A stretch of 31,360 nt of DNA, taken from positions 1 to 31,360 of the forward strand of contig QMMS01000015.1 in assembly GCA_003647375.1 (NCBI GenBank). Direction: 5' to 3'. The DNA comes from Deltaproteobacteria bacterium. Lineage in GTDB: Bacteria > Desulfobacterota > Desulfobacteria > Desulfobacterales > B30-G6. Below the pieces are notes generated by a model. It worked only from the letters and a program-made list of their open reading frames with translations, did no database searches and had not been told where the DNA came from. The translations under genes and the position numbers were made by a program. Of the stretch, positions 24,429 through 31,360 are shown in pieces (within the stretch, counting starts at the first letter, position 1; each line of letters starts with the position of its first letter).

Positions 24429-26101
24429 GAAGCCCTCTCGAACAGAACATCCGCAACAATATCCATTTCCGCGACGACCTTGTCATAACCGAGCATCAGC
24501 GCTGCATAATCCAGATCCTGTAAATACGTCGCCATCTCTTCCGGGCTGAAAACCCCTGTTCCCATCATTATCAAAGGAATATTTTTTGCTGTCAACTGTG
24601 CCGTTTCGTTGGCAAAGATTCTGGACATGGCCCGGAACTTTTCCGCATCAGGATGCCTGTCTTTTGTCAGACCTGCCGCCTTTCTTGCCAGGCTTGCGCC
24701 CACTTCCAGATGGGTCATCAGGTCTGCCAGTGCGAACATGACATATTGCTGGCGGACTAACCGGTTGTCGTGAACCCGATTGATGGTTTCGTTCAATAGC
24801 CTGGCGCAGAGCCCCAGAAGGGCACCGCCGCCGTTCTTGAAAGAAACCTCAAGGGATGCCATTTCTGAGCTGAGACGGTTATAGAATTCACCCTTTGTTT
24901 TACGCGATATCTTCCACCGGTACATACTGATGATATTTTGTTGAATCTCGCTGGTGCCCTCGTAAATACACGTAATCTTGACATCGCGCTTGATTTTTTC
25001 GACTTCGAATTCAGAAATATACCCATAACCGCCAAGTGCCTGCATAGCGTCGTCTGCGGCATTGTTTGCCGATTCGGTGGTGAACAGCTTGGCAATGGAT
25101 CCCTCCACCTGGATGTCTTTCTCGCCATCGCGGTCCACTTCAAGGGCCATCTCCTCGATATAAGCGCCGGCCGCTTCGAGCCTTACCACGTGAGGCACCA
25201 CCAGTTTGTGGGTATAGCCCTGCTTTTCAGACAGGGGGGAACCAAACTGGACCCGTTCTTTTGCATACTGAATCGCGATGTCCATGGCCGCCTCGGCAGC
25301 GCCCAGCGCCATGGCAGCCACCATGAGCCGTGTGTAGCCGAAAACCTTGTTGGCCTGCTTCAACCCTTTGCCGGGAATGCCGCCCACCAGGTTTTCAAGC
25401 GGGACGTAAACATCTTTAAAAGATAGGGGGGACGTATTCGAGGCGCGAATACCATGTTTTTCTTCACCCTTTCCCTGATCAAACCCCTGGGTTCCTTTTT
25501 CCACAATAAAAAAGGAAGGCCCCTCGGGTGTTTTTGCTAAAAGGGTGATAAAATCCGCAGATCCTCCGGTGGAAATAAACTGTTTGGTACCATTGATCCT
25601 GTAGCCGGTAATATGGCCGGCCTCGTCGGACACGGGTTCGGCCCTGGTCTTGAGTGCAGCCAGGTTGCTTCCGGCTCCGGCCTCGGTCACCGCGTAGGCC
25701 ACCAGAACCGCCCCTTCAGCGATGGTGCCGAGCCATTTCTTTTTCTGCGCTTCGGTGCCACCGACAATGATCGGATCTGCACCCAGTTGAATCGCGAAAA
25801 AAGCGGTCCCCACGCCCAGACATATTTTGGCCATTTCTCGGGTGACTTCAAAACAGTCTCTGGCGCCGCCCCCCATCCCGCCGTATGCTTCGGGAATAAA
25901 AATGAGCTGCAGCCCGATATCGGGTCCCAACATTTTGCGGATTGTCTCTTCCGGAAATACCCCATCCTTATCAAAGGATAGAATCAATTCCTTTGACAAC
26001 AATTTTTTCCGCAGTTGCCTGACGGTCTCGATGACCATCTGCCTCATCTCCGGGTCGATTCCGCAAAGCACTGTTTCTGCATCAATGGGACGTGTTGACA
26101 T
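24425..26101 (-). CDS. Acyl-CoA dehydrogenase family protein, in the fatty acid synthesis cluster
   Basis: 558-aa flavoprotein. Residues about 1-390 follow the acyl-CoA dehydrogenase fold: YAVTEAGAGSNLA and NGTKQFISTGG (FAD region), FGSPLSEKQ, ALGGYGYISEFEVEK, and IYEGTSEIQQNI with the catalytic Glu. A helical C-terminal extension of about 150 residues follows, as in the larger bacterial members. It normally oxidises acyl-CoA to enoyl-CoA using an electron-transfer flavoprotein. Its position between rpmF and fabG, overlapping fabG by four bases, is unusual: this slot often holds plsX and fabH. It could act in fatty-acid synthesis or membrane modification, or be a catabolic enzyme placed here; sequence alone does not decide. 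The ATG follows directly after an in-frame TGA and has ACAGGTAA upstream. Ends in TGA. Confidence 0.88.
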   Translation of the reverse strand: MSTRPIDAETVLCGIDPEMRQMVIETVRQLRKKLLSKELILSFDKDGVFPEETIRKMLGPDIGLQLIFIPEAYGGMGGGARDCFEVTREMAKICLGVGTAFFAIQLGADPIIVGGTEAQKKKWLGTIAEGAVLVAYAVTEAGAGSNLAALKTRAEPVSDEAGHITGYRINGTKQFISTGGSADFITLLAKTPEGPSFFIVEKGTQGFDQGKGEEKHGIRASNTSPLSFKDVYVPLENLVGGIPGKGLKQANKVFGYTRLMVAAMALGAAEAAMDIAIQYAKERVQFGSPLSEKQGYTHKLVVPHVVRLEAAGAYIEEMALEVDRDGEKDIQVEGSIAKLFTTESANNAADDAMQALGGYGYISEFEVEKIKRDVKITCIYEGTSEIQQNIISMYRWKISRKTKGEFYNRLSSEMASLEVSFKNGGGALLGLCARLLNETINRVHDNRLVRQQYVMFALADLMTHLEVGASLARKAAGLTKDRHPDAEKFRAMSRIFANETAQLTAKNIPLIMMGTGVFSPEEMATYLQDLDYAALMLGYDKVVAEMDIVADVLFERAS

Positions 26102-26161
26102 TCAGTTACCTGTAAAATAATTTTCGATTTGCGACAAGGGTTGTGTCCGTCCGGGACAGAA

Positions 26162-26341
26162 CTATTCTTCTGTATCGATAATGGTCCGACCTTTGTAGGT
26201 TCCACAACTGGGGCATGCGTGGTGGGGTTGGACAGCCTCGCCACACTGGGGGCATGTTCCCAGATTGGGCGCGGTCAGTTTTTGATGTGTCCGTCGCTTG
26301 TCTCGTTTTGACTTTGAGGTTTTCCTTTTTGGAACAGGCAT
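26162..26341 (-). CDS. rpmF: 50S ribosomal protein L32
   Basis: 59-aa ribosomal protein starting [20 protein letters not shown]. It has a four-cysteine zinc ribbon, CPQC (30-33) and CPSC (43-46), and ends in DTEE. It is part of the large subunit. Start ATG 26341 with AGGAG upstream (26353..26349). A perfect TTGACA lies further upstream on the minus strand. Ends in TAG. If that stop were read through, the frame would continue 19 codons to a TGA that abuts the ATG of the acyl-CoA dehydrogenase. No yceD-like gene is seen upstream. Confidence 0.95.
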   Translation of the reverse strand: MPVPKRKTSKSKRDKRRTHQKLTAPNLGTCPQCGEAVQPHHACPSCGTYKGRTIIDTEE

Positions 26342-26412
26342 AAGTAATCTCCTAACTCTTTGTATTTAATGAATATTAATTTGTTTACATGCTTAAAAAG
26401 ATTGTGGGCTTT

Positions 26413-26441
26413 CTAGTAATTTAATTCATTCCAATTGTCAA
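26413..26441 (-). promoter_or_regulatory. Possible promoter of the rpmF-fab operon
   Basis: On the minus strand TTGACA (26441..26436), 17 bases, then TACTAG (26418..26413). The -35 is perfect and the -10 is weak. Transcription would start near 26406, about 65 bases before rpmF. Prediction only. Confidence 0.4.
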
Positions 26442-26716
26442 GTATTTTTCCCTGATTTTTTATTTTGCCCTCTTGTGCTGTATCTCTTTATATGTTACTG
26501 AGTTCATCCATAAAGTAAATAACCATGTTTAATTTATGTAACTAATTGTTTATATGTATAATACATTCTTTTTTTCACAACTAAAAAATAAATTTATTGC
26601 ATACAAAAAAAAATTCAAAAGACAATGCATCGATCGGCTGCAAAGATCACGACAGGCACCAAGAAAAATAAATTGACTAATTACTTTGAGATAATTTCTA
26701 GTAAAAAGGTGACAAC
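26442..26716. other. AT-rich divergent intergenic region upstream of gltX
   Basis: Very AT-rich space between rpmF and gltX with several long A and T runs (for example around 26569-26615). It should hold the gltX promoter; TTGACT at 26673-26678 is a possible -35 without a good -10. AAGGTGA (26706-26712) is the gltX ribosome site. No ORF or RNA gene seen. Confidence 0.4.
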
Positions 26717-28129
26717 ATGGATAAGATCATCACCCGGTTTCCGCCAAGTCCAACCGGCTACCTGCATGTAGGCGGCGCCCGGACGGCTCTGTTCAACTGG
26801 CTTTACGCCCGGCATATGAAAGGCAAATTTGTTCTCCGGATCGAAGACACCGATGCGGCCCGTTCGACCCAGGCTTCTGTGGATGCTATATTCGAAGCTC
26901 TGGAATGGCTGGGAATCGACTGGGATGAAGGTCCCTTCTTTCAATCCCAGCGCTACCCCATCTATCAAGAACACATCGACAAGCTCATCGAAACCGACGG
27001 TGCCTATTACTGCACCTGCAGCCCGGAACAAGTGGAATCCATGCGGGCAAAGGCCAAGGCTACCGGCGAAAAACCCAAATATGATGGTACCTGCAGGGAT
27101 AAAGGGTTACCAAAGACAGACAATGCTGTTGTGCGTTTCAAGGCGCCCCTGACCGGAACGACCCTCCTGGAAGATGTCATTAAAGGAAATATCGCCTTCC
27201 AAAATGACGAAATAGACGATTTCATCATTGCACGGAGCGACGGCTCCCCGACCTACAACTTCGTCGTGGTTATCGACGATATCACCATGCATATCAACAC
27301 CATCATACGGGGCGATGATCACGTAATGAACACGCCCAAACAGATGCTGATCTACCAGGCCCTGGGTGCGCCGCTCCCGGTCTTTGGTCATGTTCCCATG
27401 GTTCTGGGAAAAGATCGCTCCCGCCTAAGCAAGCGGCATGGTGCCACATCCGTCACGGCCTATCGTGACATGGGGTTCCTGCCGGAAGCGGTGGTGAACT
27501 ACCTGGTACGGCTGGGCTGGTCCCATGGTGACCAGGAATTCTTTACCAGGGATGAACTCATTGAAAAATTCAGCCTTAAAAACGTCGGGCGTGCTGCCGG
27601 CATATTCGACCTGGAAAAACTTACCGCACTCAATGCCGATCACATCCAGGCCACAGCCCCTGAAACACTAGCCGAGCTTTTGGTGCCCTTTCTAAAAAAG
27701 ATCGGCATCCATGTCGAATCCGGCGAATTTCTTGTCAAGGTCGTCAAGACCCTGGTTCAGAGAAGCAAGACGATGGAGAAAATGGCCACGGCGGCAACCT
27801 TCTATTTTACCGAAACCATCGCATATGAGGAAAAAGCCGCCAGGAAGTTTTTAAAACCTGACACCCGACAACCCCTGCACTTCCTCATGGATGCACTGAG
27901 CGTCATCGACGTCTTTACCGAAGAGAATCTGGAAAATGCCTTTAAGTCCGTTATGGACAAGACCGGTCTGAAGCTCGGTAAAATCGCCCAGCCGGTGCGG
28001 GTGGCCTTGACCGGCAAGACAGCCAGCCCCGGTATATTTGAAATCACCGAAATCATCGGCAAGGAAAAGGTAATCCGTCGTCTGAAACAGGCCATTGAAT
28101 TTATAGATCAGAAAACGATTAAAGAATAG
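26717..28129 (+). CDS. gltX: Glutamyl-tRNA synthetase
   Basis: 470-aa class I aminoacyl-tRNA synthetase. The HIGH-type motif lies in PPSPTGYLHVGGARTALFNWLYA near the start, the KMSKS-type motif in DRSRLSKRHGA (about 233-243), and the C-terminal anticodon-binding helical domain covers about 320-470. It attaches glutamate to tRNA-Glu; in bacteria lacking GlnRS it also mischarges tRNA-Gln for GatCAB amidation. The next gene downstream on the same strand is tRNA-Gln, which makes that possibility attractive but unproven. Ends in TAG; the frame then runs through the downstream TTGAGTTTA repeat before a TAA. Confidence 0.96.
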   Translation: MDKIITRFPPSPTGYLHVGGARTALFNWLYARHMKGKFVLRIEDTDAARSTQASVDAIFEALEWLGIDWDEGPFFQSQRYPIYQEHIDKLIETDGAYYCTCSPEQVESMRAKAKATGEKPKYDGTCRDKGLPKTDNAVVRFKAPLTGTTLLEDVIKGNIAFQNDEIDDFIIARSDGSPTYNFVVVIDDITMHINTIIRGDDHVMNTPKQMLIYQALGAPLPVFGHVPMVLGKDRSRLSKRHGATSVTAYRDMGFLPEAVVNYLVRLGWSHGDQEFFTRDELIEKFSLKNVGRAAGIFDLEKLTALNADHIQATAPETLAELLVPFLKKIGIHVESGEFLVKVVKTLVQRSKTMEKMATAATFYFTETIAYEEKAARKFLKPDTRQPLHFLMDALSVIDVFTEENLENAFKSVMDKTGLKLGKIAQPVRVALTGKTASPGIFEITEIIGKEKVIRRLKQAIEFIDQKTIKE

Positions 28130-28140
28130 GCGTGGGTTTG

Positions 28141-28195
28141 TTGCGTTTTGTTGAGTTCATTGAGTTTATTGAGTTTATTGGGTTTGCTGAGTTAA
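28141..28195. repeat. 9-bp tandem repeat TTGAGTTTA
   Basis: TTGAGTTCA, TTGAGTTTA, TTGAGTTTA, TTGGGTTTG and CTGAGTTAA occupy 28151-28195 without spacers, preceded by a degenerate copy at 28141. The same words occur at 31105-31135 and inverted at 31206-31235. Lies just after gltX. Confidence 0.7.
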
Positions 28196-28267
28196 AAATT
28201 TATGCTTGACTTACCACCCGATTATTTTGTATCAGACCACGAGAATTCGATGTGAGTTTCACTGCTG

Positions 28268-28295
28268 TTGACAGTAGAACAAAAATTCATATCAC
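28268..28295 (+). promoter_or_regulatory. Possible tRNA-Gln promoter
   Basis: TTGACA (28268-28273), a 16-base spacer and TATCAC (28290-28295). A start near 28302 would give about 54 bases of 5' leader containing the 28333-28355 palindrome. Prediction only. Confidence 0.4.
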
Positions 28296-28332
28296 CTGAA
28301 GACAATAAAAATAGCGGCGAAAGCCGCGTCAC

Positions 28333-28355
28333 ATAAATTTGTGAAACAAATTTAT
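28333..28355. repeat. ATAAATTTGT hairpin abutting the tRNA 5' end
   Basis: ATAAATTTGT-GAA-ACAAATTTAT, perfect 10-bp arms, ending at the base before tRNA-Gln begins. It has the same outer sequence and shape as the ATAAAATCGT palindromes at 21660 and 30345. In the precursor transcript it would sit directly at the RNase P cleavage point. Confidence 0.6.
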
Positions 28356-28429
28356 TGGGGGATCGTCTAGTGGCAGGACGACGGGTTCTGGCCCCGTTAA
28401 CCCAGGTTCGAACCCTGGTCCCCCAGCCA
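28356..28429 (+). tRNA. tRNA-Gln (anticodon CUG), CCA encoded
   Basis: 74-base cloverleaf. The acceptor TGGGGGA (28356-28362) pairs with TCCCCCA (28419-28425), followed by discriminator G and encoded CCA (28427-28429). The anticodon stem ACGGG/CCCGT encloses the loop TTCTGGC with anticodon CTG at 28388-28390, which reads CAG. The T arm CCAGG-TTCGAAC-CCTGG is canonical. The weak T-A first acceptor pair is typical of tRNA-Gln. Confidence 0.96.
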
Positions 28430-28519
28430 TTTCGACGCGAAAAGGGCATCATCAAGAATCCGATGATGCCCTTTTCTTGCTCAAGGCCTCCGGCCGGAGC
28501 AAAAACCGCGTCGAAATGG
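28427..28519. repeat. 93-bp inverted-repeat element starting at the tRNA CCA end
   Basis: Perfect 13-bp terminal arms CCATTTCGACGCG (28427-28439) and inverse (28507-28519), enclosing the tRNA terminator and a second hairpin (GGCC-TCC-GGCC within GCTC...GAGC, 28479-28500). The outer arm includes the encoded CCA. The overall shape is a three-way junction. Confidence 0.65.
28439..28480 (+). terminator. Strong terminator after tRNA-Gln
   Basis: GAAAAGGGCATCATC (28439-28453), an 8-base loop, and GATGATGCCCTTTTC (28462-28476) form a perfect 15-bp stem ending in U-rich sequence, ten bases beyond the tRNA CCA. It is nested inside a longer inverted repeat (28427-28519). Confidence 0.8.
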
Positions 28520-28708
28520 TCCAGAGCTAAGAAGGAAGCCCTGGTTGCTAGTGATAAAAACAAATTACATGCGCTCTCAAAATCCCATAGAACGTTACTG
28601 TCTTGTTTTTAACGCCGGATCTTGATACTTATGGTGTCTGCACATGATGACAGGCGTGCCAATACTAAACGCGTGCAACGATCTTATTTGAAAGGAAACA
28701 ACCATTCC

Positions 28709-30316
28709 ATGAAGCGTGTCGGTATTTTTGGATGGGGCGTGGTTGCCCCTAAATCACCCAATATCGAGTCGTTTGAACACAATCTCGACCATGCCACCAG
28801 TTGGCTGACCCCCCATGCGGGGTTTGGACCCTCCAACTTCCTGGTAGGTCGTCCGGAATTCGACTTTTCCGTTTACAAACCCTGGCTTGACAAACGATTC
28901 GGCACACGACGATTTTCCCAGCTAAACGAAAAGATGGGCAACATGGCCAAGTACGCCATGGGTGCATTTATCCAGGCTCTGGGCCAGAATACCGGCCTGG
29001 AATCCGTGTTACAGGAACTGGAAACAAAAGCACACATATACGTTGGCACCGGACTCGGTGATTTCCCCCTGCAATATGAAAAGGTTCTGATTTACCATAA
29101 GGCCCAAAAACGCTGGAACCGTTTCTGGTGCCGGAAGATTCACCATCCTGAACTGGCAGCGTACATCCAGGCCTCTGCCGCAGAAAAACACCACATTCTG
29201 GAAACAGCGGGAGCGCCTCAGGACCCCGGTTCCACCGATCCTGAAAATGTCGACTTTGACGATATCACCGAAGACTGGTATGCTTTCTGGGTGAATCGTT
29301 CACCGGGATTGAATCAGTATCTTGCGGCGTTGAAGGAAATCGAAGCAGAAAGCATCACGGGCGACATCAACAAAGAAAAGATGCATGTCATGCGGCGAAA
29401 ATCCAACTCCCGCCGCAAGCTGAATGAAACCTATGGCTGCCCAATTGAACCATGGAGTGCCGTGGACCCCATGCTGCTCTGGAACATCCCCAATATTCCC
29501 GCAGCCCAGATCTCCATGATCGGAAAAATAACCGGGGCCACATTTGCACCGGTAGCGGCCTGCTCCGGGTTTGGTACCGCCCTGAAACTGGGCCTAAACG
29601 CTATCCAGCTCGATCAAGCCAAAGCCGTTGTCATCGGGGCCACAGACCCCCAACCCCACCCCCTCTCCGTGGGCACCTTCTATGGCGCACGGGTTCTTTC
29701 GCATGACGGCCAGGTGTCAAAACCCTTTTCAGGCTTACGGGGCACCCATATCTCCGGAGGTGCCTGTATATGGATCATCGGGGATGCTGATTATTTCATG
29801 AAAAAAGGGTTTCATCCCCTGGGTCTTGAAATCCTGAGTGTTTCCCTCACATCCGACGCAGACCACATCATCACCCCATCTCAAAAAGGGCCCAGGACCG
29901 CCATTCACGAGGCGCTCGACGCCGCCGGTGTGTTGCCCGAAGACGTGGCCACCTGGGATATGCATGCGACTGCCACCCCGGGGGACTGGGCGGAACTGCA
30001 GAACACATTGGAGGTCTTTCCCGGAACCACACGATTCACGGCCAGAAAGGGATCCTTCGGACACGGCATGTCTGTGTGTGGCGGCTGGGAATTGACAGCG
30101 CAGCACATGGGCTTTTCAAAAGGCAAACTCATGCCCATCGACCTGAAGGAAGATGAACTGCACGACCGGGTTCGTCCGTATCACCGATGCCTTTTGGATG
30201 ACAAGTCAGAGGTCATGGAAGGGGATATTGCCGGCAAAATCAATATGGGGGTCGGCGGTATCAACGCCTGTGTCATCAGCAGGAGATGGCCATCGAAGCC
30301 CAGGGCAAATGGATGA
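28709..30316 (+). CDS. Ketoacyl-synthase-fold protein of unknown pathway
   Basis: 535-aa thiolase-fold condensing-enzyme homologue, longer than FabF (about 413 aa), with an insertion of roughly 100 residues in the first half. The catalytic set is recognisable but divergent: C285 in VAACSGFGTAL, H419 in DMHATATPGD, K447 and H452 in RKGSFGHGMS. It opens with MKRVGIFGWGVVAPKSPN, a KAS-like first strand. The frame is open from 28622, but Met at 28709 gives the normal KAS start and has AAAGGA at 28691-28696, spaced a little far. No ACP, ketoreductase or other partner is adjacent, so the product is unknown; it may make a special acyl chain. Ends in TGA. Confidence 0.8.
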   Translation: MKRVGIFGWGVVAPKSPNIESFEHNLDHATSWLTPHAGFGPSNFLVGRPEFDFSVYKPWLDKRFGTRRFSQLNEKMGNMAKYAMGAFIQALGQNTGLESVLQELETKAHIYVGTGLGDFPLQYEKVLIYHKAQKRWNRFWCRKIHHPELAAYIQASAAEKHHILETAGAPQDPGSTDPENVDFDDITEDWYAFWVNRSPGLNQYLAALKEIEAESITGDINKEKMHVMRRKSNSRRKLNETYGCPIEPWSAVDPMLLWNIPNIPAAQISMIGKITGATFAPVAACSGFGTALKLGLNAIQLDQAKAVVIGATDPQPHPLSVGTFYGARVLSHDGQVSKPFSGLRGTHISGGACIWIIGDADYFMKKGFHPLGLEILSVSLTSDADHIITPSQKGPRTAIHEALDAAGVLPEDVATWDMHATATPGDWAELQNTLEVFPGTTRFTARKGSFGHGMSVCGGWELTAQHMGFSKGKLMPIDLKEDELHDRVRPYHRCLLDDKSEVMEGDIAGKINMGVGGINACVISRRWPSKPRANG

Positions 30317-30344
30317 TTGAAATCACGTTTCAATTCTATTATAA

Positions 30345-30367
30345 ATAAAATCGTTTCACGATTTTAT
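30345..30367. repeat. ATAAAATCGT hairpin upstream of the rubredoxin-fusion gene
   Basis: ATAAAATCGT-TTC-ACGATTTTAT, perfect 10-bp arms (30345-30354 / 30358-30367). The arms are identical to those at 21660-21683 upstream of rpiB. In both cases the last bases of the right arm are part of an ATG (antisense for rpiB). Confidence 0.65.
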
Positions 30368-30416
30368 GATACGCAATGTTGTCGCTAATACGAATAACAG
30401 ACAGGAGACGGTACAG

Positions 30417-31079
30417 ATGAAAAAATGGCGTTGTACGGTCTGTGGATATATTCACAGCGGAGATGAACCCCCGGAGAAATGTCCGGTTTGCGGTGCGGAC
30501 AAAAGTCTGTTCGAAGAAATCATCGAAGAAACGCCCGCCGAACAGCAGGATTCAAAGAAACCGGACGAAAAACCAACCCAGGCATCCGGGATGTCAAAAG
30601 GCATGGATCCGGGTCCCGAACCAAAAACCGTTTTTGGCCGACTCTACCGATTCAAGATCCAAATGATGCTGAAACACCATGCCCATCCCGTCTCCGTCCA
30701 CATCCCCAATGGCGTTTTGCCCGTATCCTTTGCCTTGATGATCCTCAGCACCCTGACAGGTGCCACCTCCCTGGCAACGGCAGCCCATATCAATATGGTC
30801 TTTGTGGTCCTGACACTCCCTTTTGTTTTGTTCTCAGGCTATATCGAATGGCAAAAGCGTTACAAGGGTCTGCGCTCGTCCCGTTTCATCACAAAAATCA
30901 TCTGTGCATGCATTGTAACCGTCACGTCTGTGCTCCTGGTTCTCTGGTGGGTTGTTGACCCCAACATCCTGCAGACAGCGTCCATGGCGCGAAATGCCTT
31001 TCTTTTCGTCGGCCTGATCATGCTGGCGGCGGCAGCCATCGCCGGATTGATCGGTGGGAAGTTGGTGTTTAAAGACTAA
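30417..31079 (+). CDS. Rubredoxin-like domain fused to a four-helix membrane protein
   Basis: 220-aa protein. Residues 1-30 are a short rubredoxin/rubrerythrin-type iron site with C6, C9, C22 and C25 (CTVCG...CPVCG). A polar linker rich in Glu, Pro and Lys (about 31-75) follows, then [13 protein letters not shown] and four hydrophobic segments (about 100-120, 126-146, 160-184 and 192-214). The histidine-rich entry to the membrane part resembles small integral membrane proteins that may bind haem. Such a layout suggests electron transfer between a cytoplasmic partner and the membrane, but the redox partners are unknown. ATG 30417 has AGGAG ten bases upstream; an earlier ATG at 30366 overlaps the palindrome and adds unconserved residues. 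Ends in TAA. Confidence 0.8.
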   Translation: MKKWRCTVCGYIHSGDEPPEKCPVCGADKSLFEEIIEETPAEQQDSKKPDEKPTQASGMSKGMDPGPEPKTVFGRLYRFKIQMMLKHHAHPVSVHIPNGVLPVSFALMILSTLTGATSLATAAHINMVFVVLTLPFVLFSGYIEWQKRYKGLRSSRFITKIICACIVTVTSVLLVLWWVVDPNILQTASMARNAFLFVGLIMLAAAAIAGLIGGKLVFKD

Positions 31080-31104
31080 AGACCAGGGTTCGAGAAACTA
31101 TCTG

Positions 31105-31225
31105 TTTATTGGGTTCATTGGGTTTATTGAGTTGTTTTACTGAAAGCATTAACTAAGCGTCGAATGTTGATACGGGTTAAGAGCGAGATGCCAGCAGCCG
31201 GAAGCAACCCAACGAACCCAATAAA
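31105..31225. repeat. Inverted pair of TTGGGTTTA-type repeats
   Basis: The arms 31105-31124 and 31206-31225 are 20 bp each and pair with one mismatch, around an 81-base spacer with no ORF. They are built of the same 9-bp word as the array at 28141-28195. Lies between the rubredoxin-fusion gene and the last, truncated gene. Confidence 0.6.
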
Positions 31226-31256
31226 CTCAACAAACTAAAAAACTATAGGTATCAGT

Positions 31257-31360
31257 ATGTACGAACTCACCGAGTCTCAAAAAGCCCGGCATGCCATCCG
31301 GGAATTCAAAACCATAACGGATGCTCTGGCCCTGAGAGGATTCTATCGGCCATCGGGCAA
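31257..31360 (+). CDS. N-terminus of a gene running off the right edge
   Basis: Open frame from ATG 31257 to the window end (34 complete codons), beginning MYELTESQKARHAIREFK. The charged, helical start and position after a repeat suggest a real gene, but the ribosome site is weak (AGG at 31247-31249) and no family is recognisable from this fragment. Confidence 0.5.
   Translation, partial: MYELTESQKARHAIREFKTITDALALRGFYRPSG

Noticed and set aside
26101..26341. rpmF-acyl-CoA dehydrogenase readthrough fusion
   Set aside because: The two starts are in the same frame (240 bases apart), but a TGA sits directly before the second ATG, so amber readthrough would still stop.
28427..28519. Phage or island attachment site at tRNA-Gln
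   Set aside because: There is an inverted repeat, not a direct repeat, of the tRNA end, and no integrase gene is nearby.
28141..31235. CRISPR-like arrays
   Set aside because: The repeated units are 9 bp, contiguous and degenerate, without unique spacers, and no cas gene is present.

Overview
The window looks like chromosome from an anaerobic, probably sulfate-reducing Desulfobacterota bacterium (Desulfobacterales-like). This is inferred from methylamine methyltransferases next to a typical deltaproteobacterial housekeeping run, and from intergenic spaces full of wordy palindromic repeats. I cannot name a species.

Left third (about 1-13.3 kb): a methylated-amine catabolism island. A TrmB-family regulator faces a truncated leftward gene, and two near-identical 20-bp palindromes lie in the space between them. 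An orphan Tat-exported family 5 solute-binding protein follows. A leftward set holds dimethylamine methyltransferase (mtbB), an 814-aa FAD oxidoreductase/GcvT fusion of the dimethylglycine/sarcosine dehydrogenase type, and an MttB-family methyltransferase. A rightward set holds a second MttB-family gene, a true trimethylamine methyltransferase (mttB), and a UroD/MtaA-fold protein. mtbB and mttB each carry one in-frame amber codon at the position where these families use pyrrolysine, so each is one gene, not two fragments. The two other MttB homologues have Val or Ala there, as in the betaine-type branch of the superfamily. No corrinoid protein, RamA-type activase or pyl gene is present in the window.

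Middle (13.3-26.4 kb): a leftward housekeeping block. Read in transcription order it is rpmF, acyl-CoA dehydrogenase, fabG, acpP, fabF, rpiB, glyA, dCMP deaminase, nrdR, ribD, ribE, ribBA, ribH, nusB and an MBL-fold hydrolase. An acyl-CoA dehydrogenase stands where plsX-fabH often follow rpmF.

Right end (26.7-31.4 kb): rightward gltX, tRNA-Gln(CUG), an unusual ketoacyl-synthase-fold protein, a rubredoxin/membrane fusion protein and the start of another gene.

The central observation is about the code. Pyrrolysine is very probably inserted at UAG in two genes, yet UAG is also the commonest terminator: 13 of the 26 complete protein genes end in it, including rpmF, nusB, gltX, glyA and both pyrrolysine genes. 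The ribE amber stop is followed, in the same frame and after three sense codons, by the ribBA start, so readthrough would give a RibE-RibBA fusion. Intergenic DNA carries several distinct repeat families, including an 18-bp tandem repeat with compensatory stem changes and a small palindrome seen directly upstream of three genes.
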